Shown: positions 63,709 through 64,000 of the stretch, in pieces
Layout of the letters: each line of letters starts with the position of its first letter
Numbering within the stretch: position 1 is the first letter of the stretch
DNA from: Microbacterium halotolerans
Lineage (GTDB): Bacteria; Actinomycetota; Actinomycetes; Actinomycetales; Microbacteriaceae
Direction: 5' to 3'
Length of the DNA: 64,000 bases
NCBI RefSeq assembly: GCF_003569805.1
Contig: NZ_KZ984054.1
Span: 1 to 64,000, forward strand
The notes under the pieces: generated by a model
What the model was told of the DNA's origin: nothing
The model's input: the letters and a program-made list of their open reading frames with translations, nothing else
Database searches by the model: none
Position numbers and translations under genes: made by a program

Positions 63709-64000
63709 ACCTGTTCTGAGCATCACCGACCTCGCCGTCGACTTCGGCAGCCGCGGTGGAGGTTCGGTCCGGGCAGTCAACGGGGTCTCGTTCGACGTCG
63801 GACGAAGGGAGATCGTCGCCGTCGTCGGGGAATCCGGCTCGGGAAAGTCCGTGACAGCGATGAGCGTGCTTGGCCTGCTTCCCGACACCGCCGAAGTGAC
63901 CGGCAGCATCGTGTTCGACGGCGAGGAGCTGCTGGGTCTCGACGAGCGTGCGCTGCAGAGAATCAGGGGACGCCGCATCGCCGTGATCTTCCAGGACCCG
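63701..64000 (+). CDS. Peptide-type ABC transporter ATP-binding protein (partial, runs off the window)
   Basis: First 100 residues from GTG 63701. Walker [21 protein letters not shown] and the Q-loop IAVIFQDP identify the DppD/OppD group. The remaining part lies beyond the window edge. Confidence 0.93.
   Translation, partial: MSEPVLSITDLAVDFGSRGGGSVRAVNGVSFDVGRREIVAVVGESGSGKSVTAMSVLGLLPDTAEVTGSIVFDGEELLGLDERALQRIRGRRIAVIFQDP

Overview
The window comes from a high-GC actinobacterium, most likely Microbacteriaceae (Microbacterium-like). The left third keeps the gene order TPR protein, HAD phosphatase, small ORF, tlyA, nadK, recN, pyrG, NUDIX, xerD, parA, scpA, scpB, rluB, tyrA, cmk, der. This corresponds gene for gene to the Rv1691-Rv1713 block of Mycobacterium, with an ArfB-like gene inserted after tlyA and no genes between recN and pyrG. 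The window opens at the 3' end of an rRNA operon (5S rRNA and its terminator).

Layout. (1) 1-19384: rRNA end and the conserved core block, mostly one direction with many 4-17 bp start/stop overlaps. (2) 19394-24631: a NUDIX fusion protein, a benzaldehyde-type dehydrogenase with the degraded tail of a benzoylformate decarboxylase upstream of it, an S4 RNA-binding protein, and an MFS exporter with a MarR regulator. (3) 24742-37979: an integrated and decayed genomic island. It starts at a tRNA-Pro with a partial second copy, followed by two integrase remnants. Next come a restriction-modification pair, a two-gene DUF262 plus ATPase/TOPRIM-like module (probable phage defence), an IS3 OrfB, an IS110 element, a DUF6112 gene typical of actinobacterial conjugative elements, a TetR-controlled membrane protein, a complete IS3 element with inverted repeats, and a broken winged-helix regulator in front of a GNAT gene. 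(4) 38749-43724: a MarR-GNAT-dehydrogenase triple fusion, then a TPP riboswitch driving thiM-thiE-thiD/tenA. (5) 44031-45692: a serine hydrolase divergent from its TetR. (6) 45706-55864: a catabolic regulon with KDG kinase, KDPG aldolase and an enolase-superfamily dehydratase on the minus strand, and a polar-amino-acid-type ABC transporter, an N-acyl-D-amino-acid deacylase, a GntR/FCD regulator and an SDR dehydrogenase on the plus strand, plus a HAD phosphatase. Three copies of the 12-mer TTGTCGACAATC tie these promoters together. (7) 56048-64000: esterase, amidase, and an oligopeptide/dipeptide-type ABC transporter with a MarR/GbsR-type regulator; a 32-bp inverted repeat lies between the divergent amidase and transporter genes. 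The last ABC ATPase runs off the window.

The best candidates for something undescribed are the DUF262-ATPase pair next to the R-M genes, the triple-fusion protein with an operator overlapping its promoter, and the GntR regulon, which joins N-deacylation to the KDG/KDPG route and so points to an N-acylated amino-sugar acid as substrate. All assignments were made by reading translated sequence and DNA by eye; no database search was run.
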